Both the position numbers and the translations under genes were made by a program. Below are positions 9,322 to 17,638 of a DNA stretch of 64,000 nucleotides, in pieces. Under the pieces are notes generated by a model. It was not told the origin of the DNA. It did no database searches and saw nothing but the letters and a program-made list of their open reading frames with translations. Position 1 is the stretch's first letter; each line of letters starts with the position of its first letter. This DNA is from Alphaproteobacteria bacterium UBA2903 (GTDB taxonomy: Bacteria > Pseudomonadota > Alphaproteobacteria > CAAGCB01 > CAG-977), in assembly GCA_002349565.1 (NCBI GenBank), contig DEDN01000027.1:47361-111360 (forward strand), written 5' to 3'.

Positions 9322-9537
9322 TCAGGCGTCTTTGATATCAACGGCGGTAAAGCCCGCATCGGCGACCGCTTTGATCAGCACGTTGTCGGCTACTGCTTTT
9401 TCAAGTGTTACAGACGCTTTTTTTCCCGCCAAATCGACCGAAACGTCTGCCACGCCGTCCACGGCTTTCAGCGATTTTTCGACAAACGCGGCACAATGCG
9501 CGCAATGCATCCCGTCCACAAACACGATTTTATTCAT
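9322..9537 (-). other. Possible internal translation start giving a free CopZ-like chaperone
   Basis: Codon 720 of copA is an ATG (9537-9535) preceded by AAAGGAAAATCAACA, an AGGA core about 9 nt upstream. Initiation here would yield a 71-residue single HMA domain starting MNKIVFVDGMHCAHC, the size of a typical CopZ copper chaperone. It is in frame with copA and shares its stop. E. coli also makes a CopZ-like product from copA, but by frameshifting. Internal initiation is inferred from the sequence and not proven. Confidence 0.4.
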
Positions 9538-11694
9538 TGTTGATTTTCCTTTTGTTAAGTTGAAACGTCGCAATCGAAGCGCGTTCAATACAACGCTGAT
9601 TGAACTGCAGCTCATCGCCGCGGCGGCAATCATGGGGCTGAGCGTTATTCCGAAGCACGGATACAGCACGCCCGCCGCAACGGGAATGCCGACGACATTG
9701 TAGAAAAACGCCCAAAACAGGTTTTCCTTGATGTTTTTCAGCACCGCCCGTCCCAATTCGACCGCAAACACGACCGAAAACAAGTCATTGTTCGTCAGCA
9801 CGACGTCAGCGCAATCCAACGCGACATCCGTTCCCCGTCCCATTGCCATGCCGACATCCGCCCGCGCCAAAGCCGGCGCGTCGTTAATCCCGTCGCCCGC
9901 CATGACAACGGTATGCCCGCCCTGTTGCAAAGCGAGAATCTCGGCATCCTTGTCCTGTGGCGACATTTCGGCGAAAACGGCTGAAATTCCGGCTTGCTTT
10001 GCAACTGCCCGCGCCGTTTTTTCATTATCGCCCGTCAGCATCACCACGGACACTTTCGCTTTTTCCAATCGCTCCACCGCCGCTTTCGCGTCCGCCTTGA
10101 CCTTATCCGCAACGGCAATCGCGCCGATTGTTTTGCCGCCTTTGACAACGAATAAAGCTGTCTTGGCCTGCTCCTTCCATTGTTCCGCACCGGCGGCAAA
10201 CGGATTGTCAATAGCGGCAGCGGCATTTCCGACGGCGCAAAGCTCCCCGTTGATTATACCCGTTATGCCCCGCCCGACGATTTGTTTGAAACCGGAAACC
10301 GCAGGCAAATCAAGGTTGCCCGCCCGTTCAATGATTGCCCTGCCCAAAGGATGCTCGGACTGTGTTTCCAATGCCGCCGCAAGGCGCAAAACTTCGTCCT
10401 CATCGCCCAAGATGTCGGTTACAACGGGCTTTCCGACCGTAATCGTCCCCGTCTTGTCCAAAGCAATGACATCGGCGCGACCGACGGTTTCCAAAGCCTG
10501 CGCCGATTTGAACAAAACGCCCGCTTTCGCCCCGCGCCCCGTGCCGACCATGATTGCCGTCGGCGTCGCCAGCCCCAAAGCGCACGGACACGAAATCACC
10601 AAAACGGCAATCGCTTTTTCCAAAGCAAACGCCGTCCCCGCGCCGCAAAGCATCCAAACGGCAAAAGTCAAAACGGCTGCAGTTATGACAACAGGCACGA
10701 AAACGCCGCTGATTTTATCCGCCAGTCGAGCTATCGGAGCTTTGGAGCTTGTCGCTTCGTCAACCAATCGGATAATCTGCGCCAAAGCCGTGTCCATGCC
10801 GATTTTTTCCGCGCGCAGAACAATCCGTCCCGACACCGCGAAAGTTGCCGTCTTGACCGTGTCGCCGACCGTTTTTTGAACAGGCAAACTTTCCCCCGTC
10901 AAAGCGGATTCGTCAACGGATGCCGCGCCTTCAACGACAACGCCGTCCGCCGCAACGCGTTCCCCCGTTTTGACAACGATTAAATCGCCGACCGCCAAAT
11001 CGACGATTGCGACGGTTTGTTCCGTTCCGTTTTTCAACACGACTGCCGTTTGCGGCGCCAAAGACGCCAATTCCGCGATTGCCTGCGCCGTTTTTGCTTT
11101 TGCCCCCGCTTCCAAATACCGCCCGAACAGCACCAAAGTCAAAATCATTGCGGCGGATTCAAAGTAAAGCGCCGTTTGCTTTTGATACAATCCCGCAACA
11201 CTGTACGTCACCGCCGCGCCCGCCCCCAAAGCAATCAAAGAATCCATTGTCGGCGCGCCCGCAAACAGCGTTTTGAATCCTTTTTTGAAAAAATCCGCAT
11301 TCGCGAACAAAACGACCAATGTCAATAAAAACTGAGTCAAGCCGAATGATTCGACGCTCATCTCGGGAACGGGCAAGCCAATCATGCCGCCCATGGTCAG
11401 CGTCATCAAAAACAAAGTCGCGCAAACGGAAACAATCAGGCGTCCTTCAAGATTTTCACTTCTTTGTTCGGCAGGCTGTTTTTCACCCAAAACGCGCGCG
11501 CCGTACCCCGCCCGTTCAACGGCGGAAACAATGACGGCGGGCGATACCGTTTTTTCGTCGTACTCCACCCGCATGGTGTTTTTCAGCAGATTGACCGCAA
11601 CGCTTTGAACGCCCCGCACGGCGGACACCGCTTTGTCCACGCGGGCGGCACACGCCGCGCAACTCATCCCCGTAATGTTGAATACGCTTTTCAT
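9322..11694 (-). CDS. copA: Copper-translocating P-type ATPase with fused C-terminal CopZ-like domain
   Basis: P1B-type ATPase exporting Cu(I) across the inner membrane; 790 residues. In order: an N-terminal HMA metal-binding domain (GMSCAACAA, residues 9-17), transmembrane helices, the actuator TGES, the intramembrane CPC metal site (SCPCALGLATPT near 369), the phosphorylated DKTGT near 411 and GDGINDAP near 598. After the last helix a second HMA domain (GMHCAHCAA) occupies residues 720-790. A C-terminal HMA is unusual for this family. Its first residue is a Met with its own ribosome-site sequence, suggesting an in-frame fusion of copA with a downstream copZ. The start at 11694 follows AAAGGAAAGC. 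Confidence 0.92.
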   Translation of the reverse strand: MKSVFNITGMSCAACAARVDKAVSAVRGVQSVAVNLLKNTMRVEYDEKTVSPAVIVSAVERAGYGARVLGEKQPAEQRSENLEGRLIVSVCATLFLMTLTMGGMIGLPVPEMSVESFGLTQFLLTLVVLFANADFFKKGFKTLFAGAPTMDSLIALGAGAAVTYSVAGLYQKQTALYFESAAMILTLVLFGRYLEAGAKAKTAQAIAELASLAPQTAVVLKNGTEQTVAIVDLAVGDLIVVKTGERVAADGVVVEGAASVDESALTGESLPVQKTVGDTVKTATFAVSGRIVLRAEKIGMDTALAQIIRLVDEATSSKAPIARLADKISGVFVPVVITAAVLTFAVWMLCGAGTAFALEKAIAVLVISCPCALGLATPTAIMVGTGRGAKAGVLFKSAQALETVGRADVIALDKTGTITVGKPVVTDILGDEDEVLRLAAALETQSEHPLGRAIIERAGNLDLPAVSGFKQIVGRGITGIINGELCAVGNAAAAIDNPFAAGAEQWKEQAKTALFVVKGGKTIGAIAVADKVKADAKAAVERLEKAKVSVVMLTGDNEKTARAVAKQAGISAVFAEMSPQDKDAEILALQQGGHTVVMAGDGINDAPALARADVGMAMGRGTDVALDCADVVLTNNDLFSVVFAVELGRAVLKNIKENLFWAFFYNVVGIPVAAGVLYPCFGITLSPMIAAAAMSCSSISVVLNALRLRRFNLTKGKSTMNKIVFVDGMHCAHCAAFVEKSLKAVDGVADVSVDLAGKKASVTLEKAVADNVLIKAVADAGFTAVDIKDA

Positions 11695-11719
11695 TTGCTT
11701 TCCTTTTTCATAGAAATAA

Positions 11720-11748
11720 CCCCTCCTTGTCGAAAAAACAAGGAGGGG
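11720..11748 (-). terminator. GC-rich hairpin between trpS and copA
   Basis: A perfect 11-bp stem (CCCCTCCTTGT with its complement) closes a 7-nt A-rich loop. In the minus direction it is followed by TTATTTCTATG, a modest T-rich tail. It lies after trpS and 26 nt before the copA start, so it may end trpS transcription or act as a copA leader structure. The rest of the 166-bp gap holds two near-copies of GCAACCCG and a short CCCGA/TCGGG stem; I do not recognise a riboswitch. Confidence 0.55.
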
Positions 11749-11860
11749 ACTGAACAGTCGTTTGCAAACGGGTTGCTCCCACTTCCGCTTCGTCGGCAGT
11801 TCATCGGGCGTGAAAACATCCCGATTGGATTTTTCGGGTTGCCTCGCCGGCTGAAAACGC

Positions 11861-12922
11861 TTACTTCGTCAGCGCGTTTTTGCCGAAATAGTCAATGCCC
11901 ATTGCGGCTTTGACTTCGGACAAAGTATCGGCGGCAACCGCGCGCGCCTTTTCACTGCCCGCTTTCAGCATGTCGAACACCGCGCCGATGTCGCCCGCAA
12001 AAGCTTCGCGGCGTTCGCGAATGGGCTTCAGTTCGTTTTGCAGAATTTCGTTTAAGAACTTTTTGACCGTTCCGTCGCCCAAGCCGCCGCGGCGGTAGTG
12101 GTCTTTCAGTTCGTCCAAATTCTTGTACGCGGGCAGGAACGCCGCAAAGTGTTCGTCCGTCGAAAACGCGTCCAAATAGGTAAATACGGGGTTGTTTTCG
12201 GTATGTCCGGGGTCTTCGACGCGCAAATGCGTCGGATCGGTGAACATGCTTTGGACTTTCTGTTTGATTTCTTTGGACGAATCGGACAGGTAAATGCAGT
12301 TGCCCAGCGATTTGCTCATTTTCGCCGCGCCGTCCAGCCCCGGCAAGCGCGAACACAGGCTGTTGTCGGGCAAAACCGCTTCGGGTTCGACCAAAACGGG
12401 GCTGTAAATCGTGTTGAAAGAACGCACGATTTCGCGCGTCTGTTCAATCATCGGCAGCTGGTCTTCGCCAACGGGGACAAGGTTCGCTTTGAACGCCGTG
12501 ATGTCGGACGCCTGCGAAATCGGATAAGTGAAAAATCCGACAGGAATGCTCTGCTTGAAGCCGCGCATTTGAATTTCGCTTTTCACGGTCGGGTTGCGCT
12601 GCACGCGCGACACGGTGACCAAGTTCATGTAATAGAACGTCAGTTCCGTCAATTCGGGAATTTGAGACTGAATGAAAATCGTCGATTTGGCGGGATCAAG
12701 CCCGCACGCCAAATAGTCCAACGCGACGTTCGATATGTTGTTTCTGACTTTGGTGATGTCGTCGGCGTTGTCGGTCAAAGCCTGCGCATCGGCAATCATA
12801 ATGAAAATCGTGCGGTACAAGCCGCTGTTCTGCATTTCCACGCGGCGTTTCAGCGATCCGACGTAATGCCCCAAGTGCAATTTGCCCGTCGGTCTGTCAC
12901 CCGTTAAAATAATATCACCCAT
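11861..12922 (-). CDS. trpS: Tryptophanyl-tRNA synthetase
   Basis: Class I aminoacyl-tRNA synthetase charging tRNA-Trp; 353 residues, usual for the bacterial short form. The N-terminal TGDRPTGKLHLGHYVGSL contains the HIGH-like motif (HLGH). AAKMSKSLGN is the KMSKS loop, and the C-terminus (FDMLKAGSEKARAVAADTL) matches the helical anticodon region. The start at 12922 follows AAAGGAG; the open frame extends 16 codons further upstream without a comparable ribosome site. Confidence 0.95.
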   Translation of the reverse strand: MGDIILTGDRPTGKLHLGHYVGSLKRRVEMQNSGLYRTIFIMIADAQALTDNADDITKVRNNISNVALDYLACGLDPAKSTIFIQSQIPELTELTFYYMNLVTVSRVQRNPTVKSEIQMRGFKQSIPVGFFTYPISQASDITAFKANLVPVGEDQLPMIEQTREIVRSFNTIYSPVLVEPEAVLPDNSLCSRLPGLDGAAKMSKSLGNCIYLSDSSKEIKQKVQSMFTDPTHLRVEDPGHTENNPVFTYLDAFSTDEHFAAFLPAYKNLDELKDHYRRGGLGDGTVKKFLNEILQNELKPIRERREAFAGDIGAVFDMLKAGSEKARAVAADTLSEVKAAMGIDYFGKNALTK

Positions 12923-13093
12923 CGTCAAAAACTCCTTTGTTTGCTTTGCCCGTAAAATATCCCCGAACACGGCTGAAAGTCAACCGTCTTCATCACATTT
13001 AAGTCAGGAGGATATAAGGGCAAACAGGAAAATCGAAGCACACAGCACAAAACACAAACCGCCGCTTTCGTTTTTTTGGTTTAGCGTTACGGC

Positions 13094-13927
13094 TTACTTG
13101 TAATAAGCATAATCATACGCCGCAACGGTTTCGTATTTATCGGCAATGATTTTTTGTTTAATCCGTTCTGCAGAAACATTGTGGCGGGCTTGAACTTCGT
13201 CAATGCTCAAAATCCGTTTCCACGCTTTCCATCCCGTGATTTGGGCGCACAGATCCAAAGCCTCACGGAACGAAAGACTGCTCAACCGCATCAAATCACG
13301 CGTTTTGTTTTTCATCAAAGCAATATAAATTCCGCGTGCCGTCGGCTGAACGGTTTTCAACGCTTCATAAACGCAAAAAATCCAAGAAAGCGGAACATTC
13401 CGCCGTCTGATGTTTAAATCGGGAAACAGGCGCTGCAGTTTATCCGTATACAAAAAGCCGTCGCTGCAAATCAGCTGTCCGTCCGCAAATAAAGCATAGT
13501 CCGACCAATCGGGTGACAGCATTTCGTCTTCGGCATCGGGATTGACAACAGACAGACACCTGTTTCCTTTTATCAAGCCCGCGATAAACGCCTCTCTTGT
13601 TTTATCGGGTTCTACAACGCTTTTTTTCCCGTCCGCCCGATACCATGAAAATTCCTGCGCTTGTTTGTAAATCTCCTCCAAACACTGTCCTGAAACATAT
13701 TCGGGTTTACCGTGAGGATACGGGCTTGTTTTCAATATTTTTTCAGCCCTGTAAAATGCCCCGCCGTCCACATCCAAAAAACGGCTTTGACGCACAAAAT
13801 AACGCCCGTCGGAAAACAAAGCCATATCCTTGCGGCAAGCGAACGGATATTCGTCCGTCGCCGTCAAGCACACATTGTCTTCGCTTAACAGTAATTGCGC
13901 AAAGTCTTTTGCCGAATCATCAGCCAT
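13094..13927 (-). CDS. Hypothetical protein, 277 residues
   Basis: Not recognised. The protein is soluble-looking and without a signal peptide. It contains short WS/YRAD segments, two similar beta-like patches (YPFACRKDMALFSDGRYFV and YALFADGQLICSDGFLY) that hint at an internal duplication, and a helical C-terminal third (FREALDLCAQITGWKAWKRIL). The C-terminus ENKTRDLMRLS...HNVSAERIKQKII could be DNA- or protein-binding, but nothing decisive is visible. The start at 13927 has AAAGGGC upstream; an in-frame TTG 7 codons earlier is weaker. A strong terminator separates it from the upstream repeat-protein gene, so it is probably a single transcription unit. Confidence 0.6.
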   Translation of the reverse strand: MADDSAKDFAQLLLSEDNVCLTATDEYPFACRKDMALFSDGRYFVRQSRFLDVDGGAFYRAEKILKTSPYPHGKPEYVSGQCLEEIYKQAQEFSWYRADGKKSVVEPDKTREAFIAGLIKGNRCLSVVNPDAEDEMLSPDWSDYALFADGQLICSDGFLYTDKLQRLFPDLNIRRRNVPLSWIFCVYEALKTVQPTARGIYIALMKNKTRDLMRLSSLSFREALDLCAQITGWKAWKRILSIDEVQARHNVSAERIKQKIIADKYETVAAYDYAYYK

Positions 13928-13947
13928 TTTTTGCCCTTTCCAACCCA

Positions 13948-13980
13948 AAAGCGGCTTTACTCTGTGAGCAAAGCCGCTTT
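13948..13980 (-). terminator. Terminator downstream of the repeat-protein gene
   Basis: A perfect 11-bp stem (AAAGCGGCTTT / AAAGCCGCTTT) with an 11-nt loop lies 20 bp after the stop at 14001. The nearest + strand gene ends far upstream, so it most likely ends the minus-strand transcript of the GNPSGGM repeat gene. Confidence 0.6.
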
Positions 13981-14000
13981 ATTTGTTTTTCAAATGCCGT

Positions 14001-14576
14001 TTAGCGTGAACGATTGTTGAGAATCGCCGCCTGAACGGCTTTGCTGACGTCCTGTTTCTTTTCGGCAACGGGTTCGCGATGAACCATACCGCCGCTCGGA
14101 TTACCGAAAGCCGCGTACAATTCGCCCGCTTCTTTCCAGAACGATTTTTTGGGTTCTTCTTTCTTCGCTTCGGCTTTGGCGGGTTCAGCCGCTTTTTCGG
14201 CAACGGGTTCGCGATGAACCATACCGCCGCTCGGATTACCGAAAGCCGCGTACAATTCGCCCGCTTCTTTCCAGAGCGATTTTTTGGGTTCTTCCTTTTT
14301 CGCTTCGGCTTTGGCGGGTTCAGCCGCTTTTTCGGCGACGGATTCGCGATGGATCATGCCGCCGCTCGGATTGCCGTACGACGCATACAATTCGCTGACC
14401 TGTTCCTTGTAGGATTTTTTGGATTCAACTTTTTCTTTTTTGGGTTCAGCCTTGGCTTCGGGGGCTTTTTCGGCTTTGTCCGCAGGCATATCGCTGTGAA
14501 CCATGCCGCCGCTCGGATTACCGAAACGAGCGTACAAATCGGCGACTTTGCTCCAGAACGATTTTTTTTCTTCCAT
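14001..14576 (-). CDS. Four-fold GNPSGGM(V/I)H repeat protein of unknown function
   Basis: 191 residues built from four copies of a ~25-residue module, KKSxWKEAxELYAxFGNPSGGMVHRE, at residues 4-29, 53-78, 98-123 and 143-168. They are joined by K/E/A/P-rich linkers (e.g. AAEPAKAEAKKEEPKKS). Module period is 49, 45 and 45 residues. Each module has an amphipathic helix ending in an invariant LYA-(F/Y)GNPSGGM-(V/I)-H. No signal peptide, membrane segment or cysteine; highly charged, probably cytoplasmic. I do not recognise the family. A monocistronic layout with RBS TAGGAGAAG and a terminator downstream supports a real gene. The tandem architecture suggests a multivalent binding protein, but that is inference. 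Confidence 0.75.
   Translation of the reverse strand: MEEKKSFWSKVADLYARFGNPSGGMVHSDMPADKAEKAPEAKAEPKKEKVESKKSYKEQVSELYASYGNPSGGMIHRESVAEKAAEPAKAEAKKEEPKKSLWKEAGELYAAFGNPSGGMVHREPVAEKAAEPAKAEAKKEEPKKSFWKEAGELYAAFGNPSGGMVHREPVAEKKQDVSKAVQAAILNNRSR
14073..14342 (-). repeat. Two tandem 135-bp coding repeats
   Basis: Codons ~79-123 and ~124-168 of the repeat protein are nearly identical at DNA level (for example GGTTCGCGATGAACCATACC occurs in both), implying recent duplication. The first two modules are more diverged. Copy number could vary by slippage or recombination between strains. Confidence 0.8.
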
Positions 14577-14673
14577 AACGCTTCTCCTAGCAGAAAATCT
14601 GTTTAATTTTCTTTATCCTTGCACGTTTTTTCCTTTTTGTCAATTTTTTCTTCTAAAAAAGACAAAAAAGTTT

Positions 14674-15036
14674 TTACATTTTGACGGCGACTTCGTAAGC
14701 GCGTTCAATCATATCCATCACATCGTCCTCGGTCGTTCCGGCGTCTTCCGATTTGGCATAAGCGGTCAAAGCTTTGTCCAGCATGTCGATGCTTTTCAAA
14801 ACATTGGTTTCAATGACCAGAATTTTGGAAACGCCCGACAAATCTTTCATCACGTCCTCGTCAATTTGCGTCAGCAGAATATCGCCCTTCGGGGAACGCT
14901 GGAAATGCAGAGTCGCCGCATCTTTTTTCGTCAAAAGAGGCTTTTCCGGCTCGCCCTCGAACGCAGGCAGAAACACGGAAATCATACCCGCTTCGTTTTT
15001 CACAAATTGAGGGGACGGCAATTCGTTAATATCCAT
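14674..15036 (-). CDS. Small hypothetical protein, paralogue of the gene at 52318-52662
   Basis: 120 residues, acidic, no signal or membrane segment. It shares with the protein at 52318-52662 the landmarks FEGEPEKP / REGSPERP, then IDEDV / IHPDV and LSGVSKILVIE / LSKVDSVLVAE at matching spacing, so the two form a family. Predicted as a compact alpha/beta domain. The function is unknown to me. The start at 15036 follows AAGGAG with 7-nt spacing; a TTG two codons earlier overlaps that ribosome site. It lies between the repeat-protein gene and the secDF terminator and reads in the same direction. Confidence 0.7.
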   Translation of the reverse strand: MDINELPSPQFVKNEAGMISVFLPAFEGEPEKPLLTKKDAATLHFQRSPKGDILLTQIDEDVMKDLSGVSKILVIETNVLKSIDMLDKALTAYAKSEDAGTTEDDVMDMIERAYEVAVKM

Positions 15037-15076
15037 TTTCAAACTCCTTCGGTTGAATTTTTAACAAAGTATACAA

Positions 15077-15104
15077 AAAAGCCCTTGTCGAAACAAGGGC
15101 TTTT
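15077..15104 (-). terminator. Rho-independent terminator of yajC-secD-secF
   Basis: A perfect 12-bp stem (AAAAGCCCTTGT and complement) with a CGAA loop is followed on the minus strand by a T-run (TTTTTTGTATACTT). It lies 15 bp beyond the secF stop. Confidence 0.85.
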
Positions 15105-15118
15105 CGTTCTTGAAATCT

Positions 15119-16054
15119 TTAACCCGCATGTTCAAACGGATTGACGTTTTCGTTGTGGCTTTCCATCGTTTTACGGATGTCCAAATACATCAGCACGGGC
15201 ATCGCAACGTAAATCGACGAATATGTACCGACGATAATGCCCCACAACATAATCAAAGCGAATCCCTGCAACACCGAACCGCCCATGAACAGCATCACAA
15301 CCAGCATGATAATGGTGGACATCCCCGTCAACAAAGTACGCGGCAACATTGTATTGGTTGTTTTGTTAATCATTTCGTCAATCGGCATTTTACGGTATTT
15401 GCGCAGGTTTTCGCGCATGCGGTCATAGGACACAATCGTGTCGTTGACGGAAAAGCCCGCCAGCGTCATCAGCCCTGCGATAATCGTCATGTCGAAATCC
15501 AACTGGAACACGGAAAACAGTCCGACGGCGATGATAATGTCGTGAACCAGCGACAGCATCGTCCCCAACGCGAATTCCCATTCAAAGCGCGTCCAAACAT
15601 AAGCGGTAATCATCAATCCCGCCAGAATGACCGCCCAAATACAGTTGCGGATAAGTTCCGCCCCCACGCGGGGACCGACCATTTCGACGCGGCGGACGGT
15701 GTATTCGTCGCCCAGCCTGTCGCGAATGACGGTCGAGATTTTCATCTGTTCCTTTTCGTTGTCTCCGCGTCCCAAAGCGGTAATCAAAGCTTCCGTTCCC
15801 TGCTCGCCGACGGGCTGCAGGTCGACGCCCAAGTCGTCCAACTTTGCGCGAAGGTCTTTCATGTCGATTTTCTGCTCGGCTTGCACTTCCATCAGCACGC
15901 CGCCTTTAAAGTCGATACCCAAATTCATGCCTTTGGTGCAAATCGACACAATCGAAACGGCAATCATCAGCAGCGAAAACACAAAAGCGATTTTGCGCGC
16001 GCCGATAAAGTTAATGTGCGTCGGTTTAATGAAATAATGAATCAGTCTGGGCAT
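15119..16054 (-). CDS. secF: Protein translocase subunit SecF
   Basis: Inner-membrane partner of SecD, using the proton gradient to pull secreted proteins through SecYEG. 311 residues with the N-terminal TM, the diagnostic NLGIDFKGGVLMEV at the start of the periplasmic domain, and the VNDTIVSYDRMRENLRKYR signature of the TM4-5 region followed by the last helices. It lies 12 nt downstream of secD and ends the operon before a strong terminator. Confidence 0.96.
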   Translation of the reverse strand: MPRLIHYFIKPTHINFIGARKIAFVFSLLMIAVSIVSICTKGMNLGIDFKGGVLMEVQAEQKIDMKDLRAKLDDLGVDLQPVGEQGTEALITALGRGDNEKEQMKISTVIRDRLGDEYTVRRVEMVGPRVGAELIRNCIWAVILAGLMITAYVWTRFEWEFALGTMLSLVHDIIIAVGLFSVFQLDFDMTIIAGLMTLAGFSVNDTIVSYDRMRENLRKYRKMPIDEMINKTTNTMLPRTLLTGMSTIIMLVVMLFMGGSVLQGFALIMLWGIIVGTYSSIYVAMPVLMYLDIRKTMESHNENVNPFEHAG

Positions 16055-16066
16055 TTCACATTCTCC

Positions 16067-17626
16067 TTACACATTGATTCTTTGCGGTTTGGTGAGCTTT
16101 GCCCACGCCAAAATCAGCACTTTTGTTACATAAACGGCAGTAAACACGGACGTCACCAAACCCAAGCAGGTTGTCACGCCGAAACCGCGGACGGGACCGT
16201 TGCCCAGCCAAATCAAAATCAATCCGGCAAACAAACTGGTCAAGTTCGAATCGAAAATCGCGGACGAAGCGTTTTCAAATCCCGCTTCAATCGTGTTCAA
16301 AACGGATTTGCCGTAGGCTTGTTCTTCGCGCATGCGTTCGTAAATCAAAACGTTCGCGTCGACCGCCATGCCCAAAGTCAAAGCTATACCCGCAATCCCC
16401 GGCAAAGTCAGCGTCGCGCCCAGCGCGCTCATCGCGCCGCACAGCAACAACAGGTTCAGCACCAAGGCAATATCGGCGAACAACCCGAACAAGCCGTAAG
16501 TCGCCACCACGAACAACAGCACCAGCACCATGCCGACCACGCAGGATTTTTTGCCCGCGTCAATCGAATCCGTTCCCAATCCGGGACCGACGATGCGTTC
16601 TTCAACAACTTCCAGCGGCGCGGGCAAAGCCCCCGAACGCAGCATCAGCGCCAAATCGTTCGCGCTCTGAACCGTAAAGCTGCCCGTAATAATGCCCGAA
16701 CCGCCCGTAATCGCGGATTTGACTTCGGGCGCGGTAATCACTTTACCGTCCAAAACAATCGCCAAACGGCGTCCGACATTGTCGCGCGTCGCCGTACCGA
16801 AACGTTTTGCGCCGAACGAATTGAAACGGAAAGCGACAACGGCTTCCGCCCCTTGGAAATCGGCGCGCGCGTCGGTCAGGTGTTCACCTCCGACAATGGA
16901 TTTGCGTTCAATGACGTAAAAAGCGGCGGCGGCGTCCTCGTCCCCCGGAACGACTTTGGAATCGGGAGCGATTTTGCCGCGGCGGGCGTCTTCCACACTT
17001 GTTTTTTCATCAACAAAGTGGAACGACATTTTCGCCGTTTTGCCCAACAGCTTTTTGACTTCGTTCGGATCTTCCAGGCCGGGCAGCTGCACTTGGATGC
17101 GGTCGGAACCCTGCCGCATAATCGACGGTTCGCGCGTTCCCAGCTGGTCGATACGGCGGCGGACGATTTCGATGGACTGATCGACCGCGGACGTTTTCAT
17201 TTTCAACAAAGCCTGTTCCGTAAAGCGGACGGACAGCACGTCGCCGTTTTCCGCAACGTCCAGATTGCCTTTGTCGATTTTGCGAATCAATTCTTTGGCT
17301 TTGGCGATTTGTTCGTCATTGACGATTTTGACCGTCAGCGCATCATCTTTGACCGACAGATTCGTATAGCGCACATTCTTTTCGCGCAAAGCGATTCGGG
17401 CGGCATCCATGACCGCGCCCAGCTGATCCTTGACCACCTGATCCAAGTCGACCTGCAACAACAGCTGAGAACCGCCCTGCAAGTCCAAACCCAACGTCAT
17501 CGGCTGCCACCATTCGGGCAGTTTTTCCTGCTGCGCCTTAGGAATAAAGTTGGGGACGGCGAAAAACACGCCGACCGCCGTGATTATTCCGATTAAGGCG
17601 ACTTTCCATTTCGGATAGTTAAACAT
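16067..17626 (-). CDS. secD: Protein translocase subunit SecD
   Basis: RND-fold partner of SecF in the Sec translocon; 519 residues. The N-terminal TM (VALIGIITAVGVFFAVPNF) is followed by TLGLDLQGGSQLLLQVD, the conserved P1 motif. The periplasmic P1 domain has IVRRRIDQLGTREPSI and IQVQLPG, and the C-terminal six-helix membrane domain contains GMAVDANVLIYERMREE. Start at 17626 with AAAAGGGAAGACTT upstream, 12 nt after the yajC stop. Gene order yajC-secD-secF is the canonical operon. Confidence 0.97.
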   Translation of the reverse strand: MFNYPKWKVALIGIITAVGVFFAVPNFIPKAQQEKLPEWWQPMTLGLDLQGGSQLLLQVDLDQVVKDQLGAVMDAARIALREKNVRYTNLSVKDDALTVKIVNDEQIAKAKELIRKIDKGNLDVAENGDVLSVRFTEQALLKMKTSAVDQSIEIVRRRIDQLGTREPSIMRQGSDRIQVQLPGLEDPNEVKKLLGKTAKMSFHFVDEKTSVEDARRGKIAPDSKVVPGDEDAAAAFYVIERKSIVGGEHLTDARADFQGAEAVVAFRFNSFGAKRFGTATRDNVGRRLAIVLDGKVITAPEVKSAITGGSGIITGSFTVQSANDLALMLRSGALPAPLEVVEERIVGPGLGTDSIDAGKKSCVVGMVLVLLFVVATYGLFGLFADIALVLNLLLLCGAMSALGATLTLPGIAGIALTLGMAVDANVLIYERMREEQAYGKSVLNTIEAGFENASSAIFDSNLTSLFAGLILIWLGNGPVRGFGVTTCLGLVTSVFTAVYVTKVLILAWAKLTKPQRINV

Positions 17627-17638
17627 AAGTCTTCCCTT

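Noticed and set aside
9322..9552. Stop-codon reassignment explaining the gene fusions
   Set aside because: TAA, TAG and TGA all end normal-length genes throughout the window.
14001..14576. CRISPR-like array from the regular repeats
   Set aside because: The repeats are coding, 135-147 bp apart and in one frame; no short repeats with unique spacers.
15110..17596. Very long open frame on the + strand opposite secD-secF
   Set aside because: Composition is His/Gln/Arg/Asn-rich and repeat-free, the usual shadow of a conserved gene read on the other strand; secD and secF are unambiguous.
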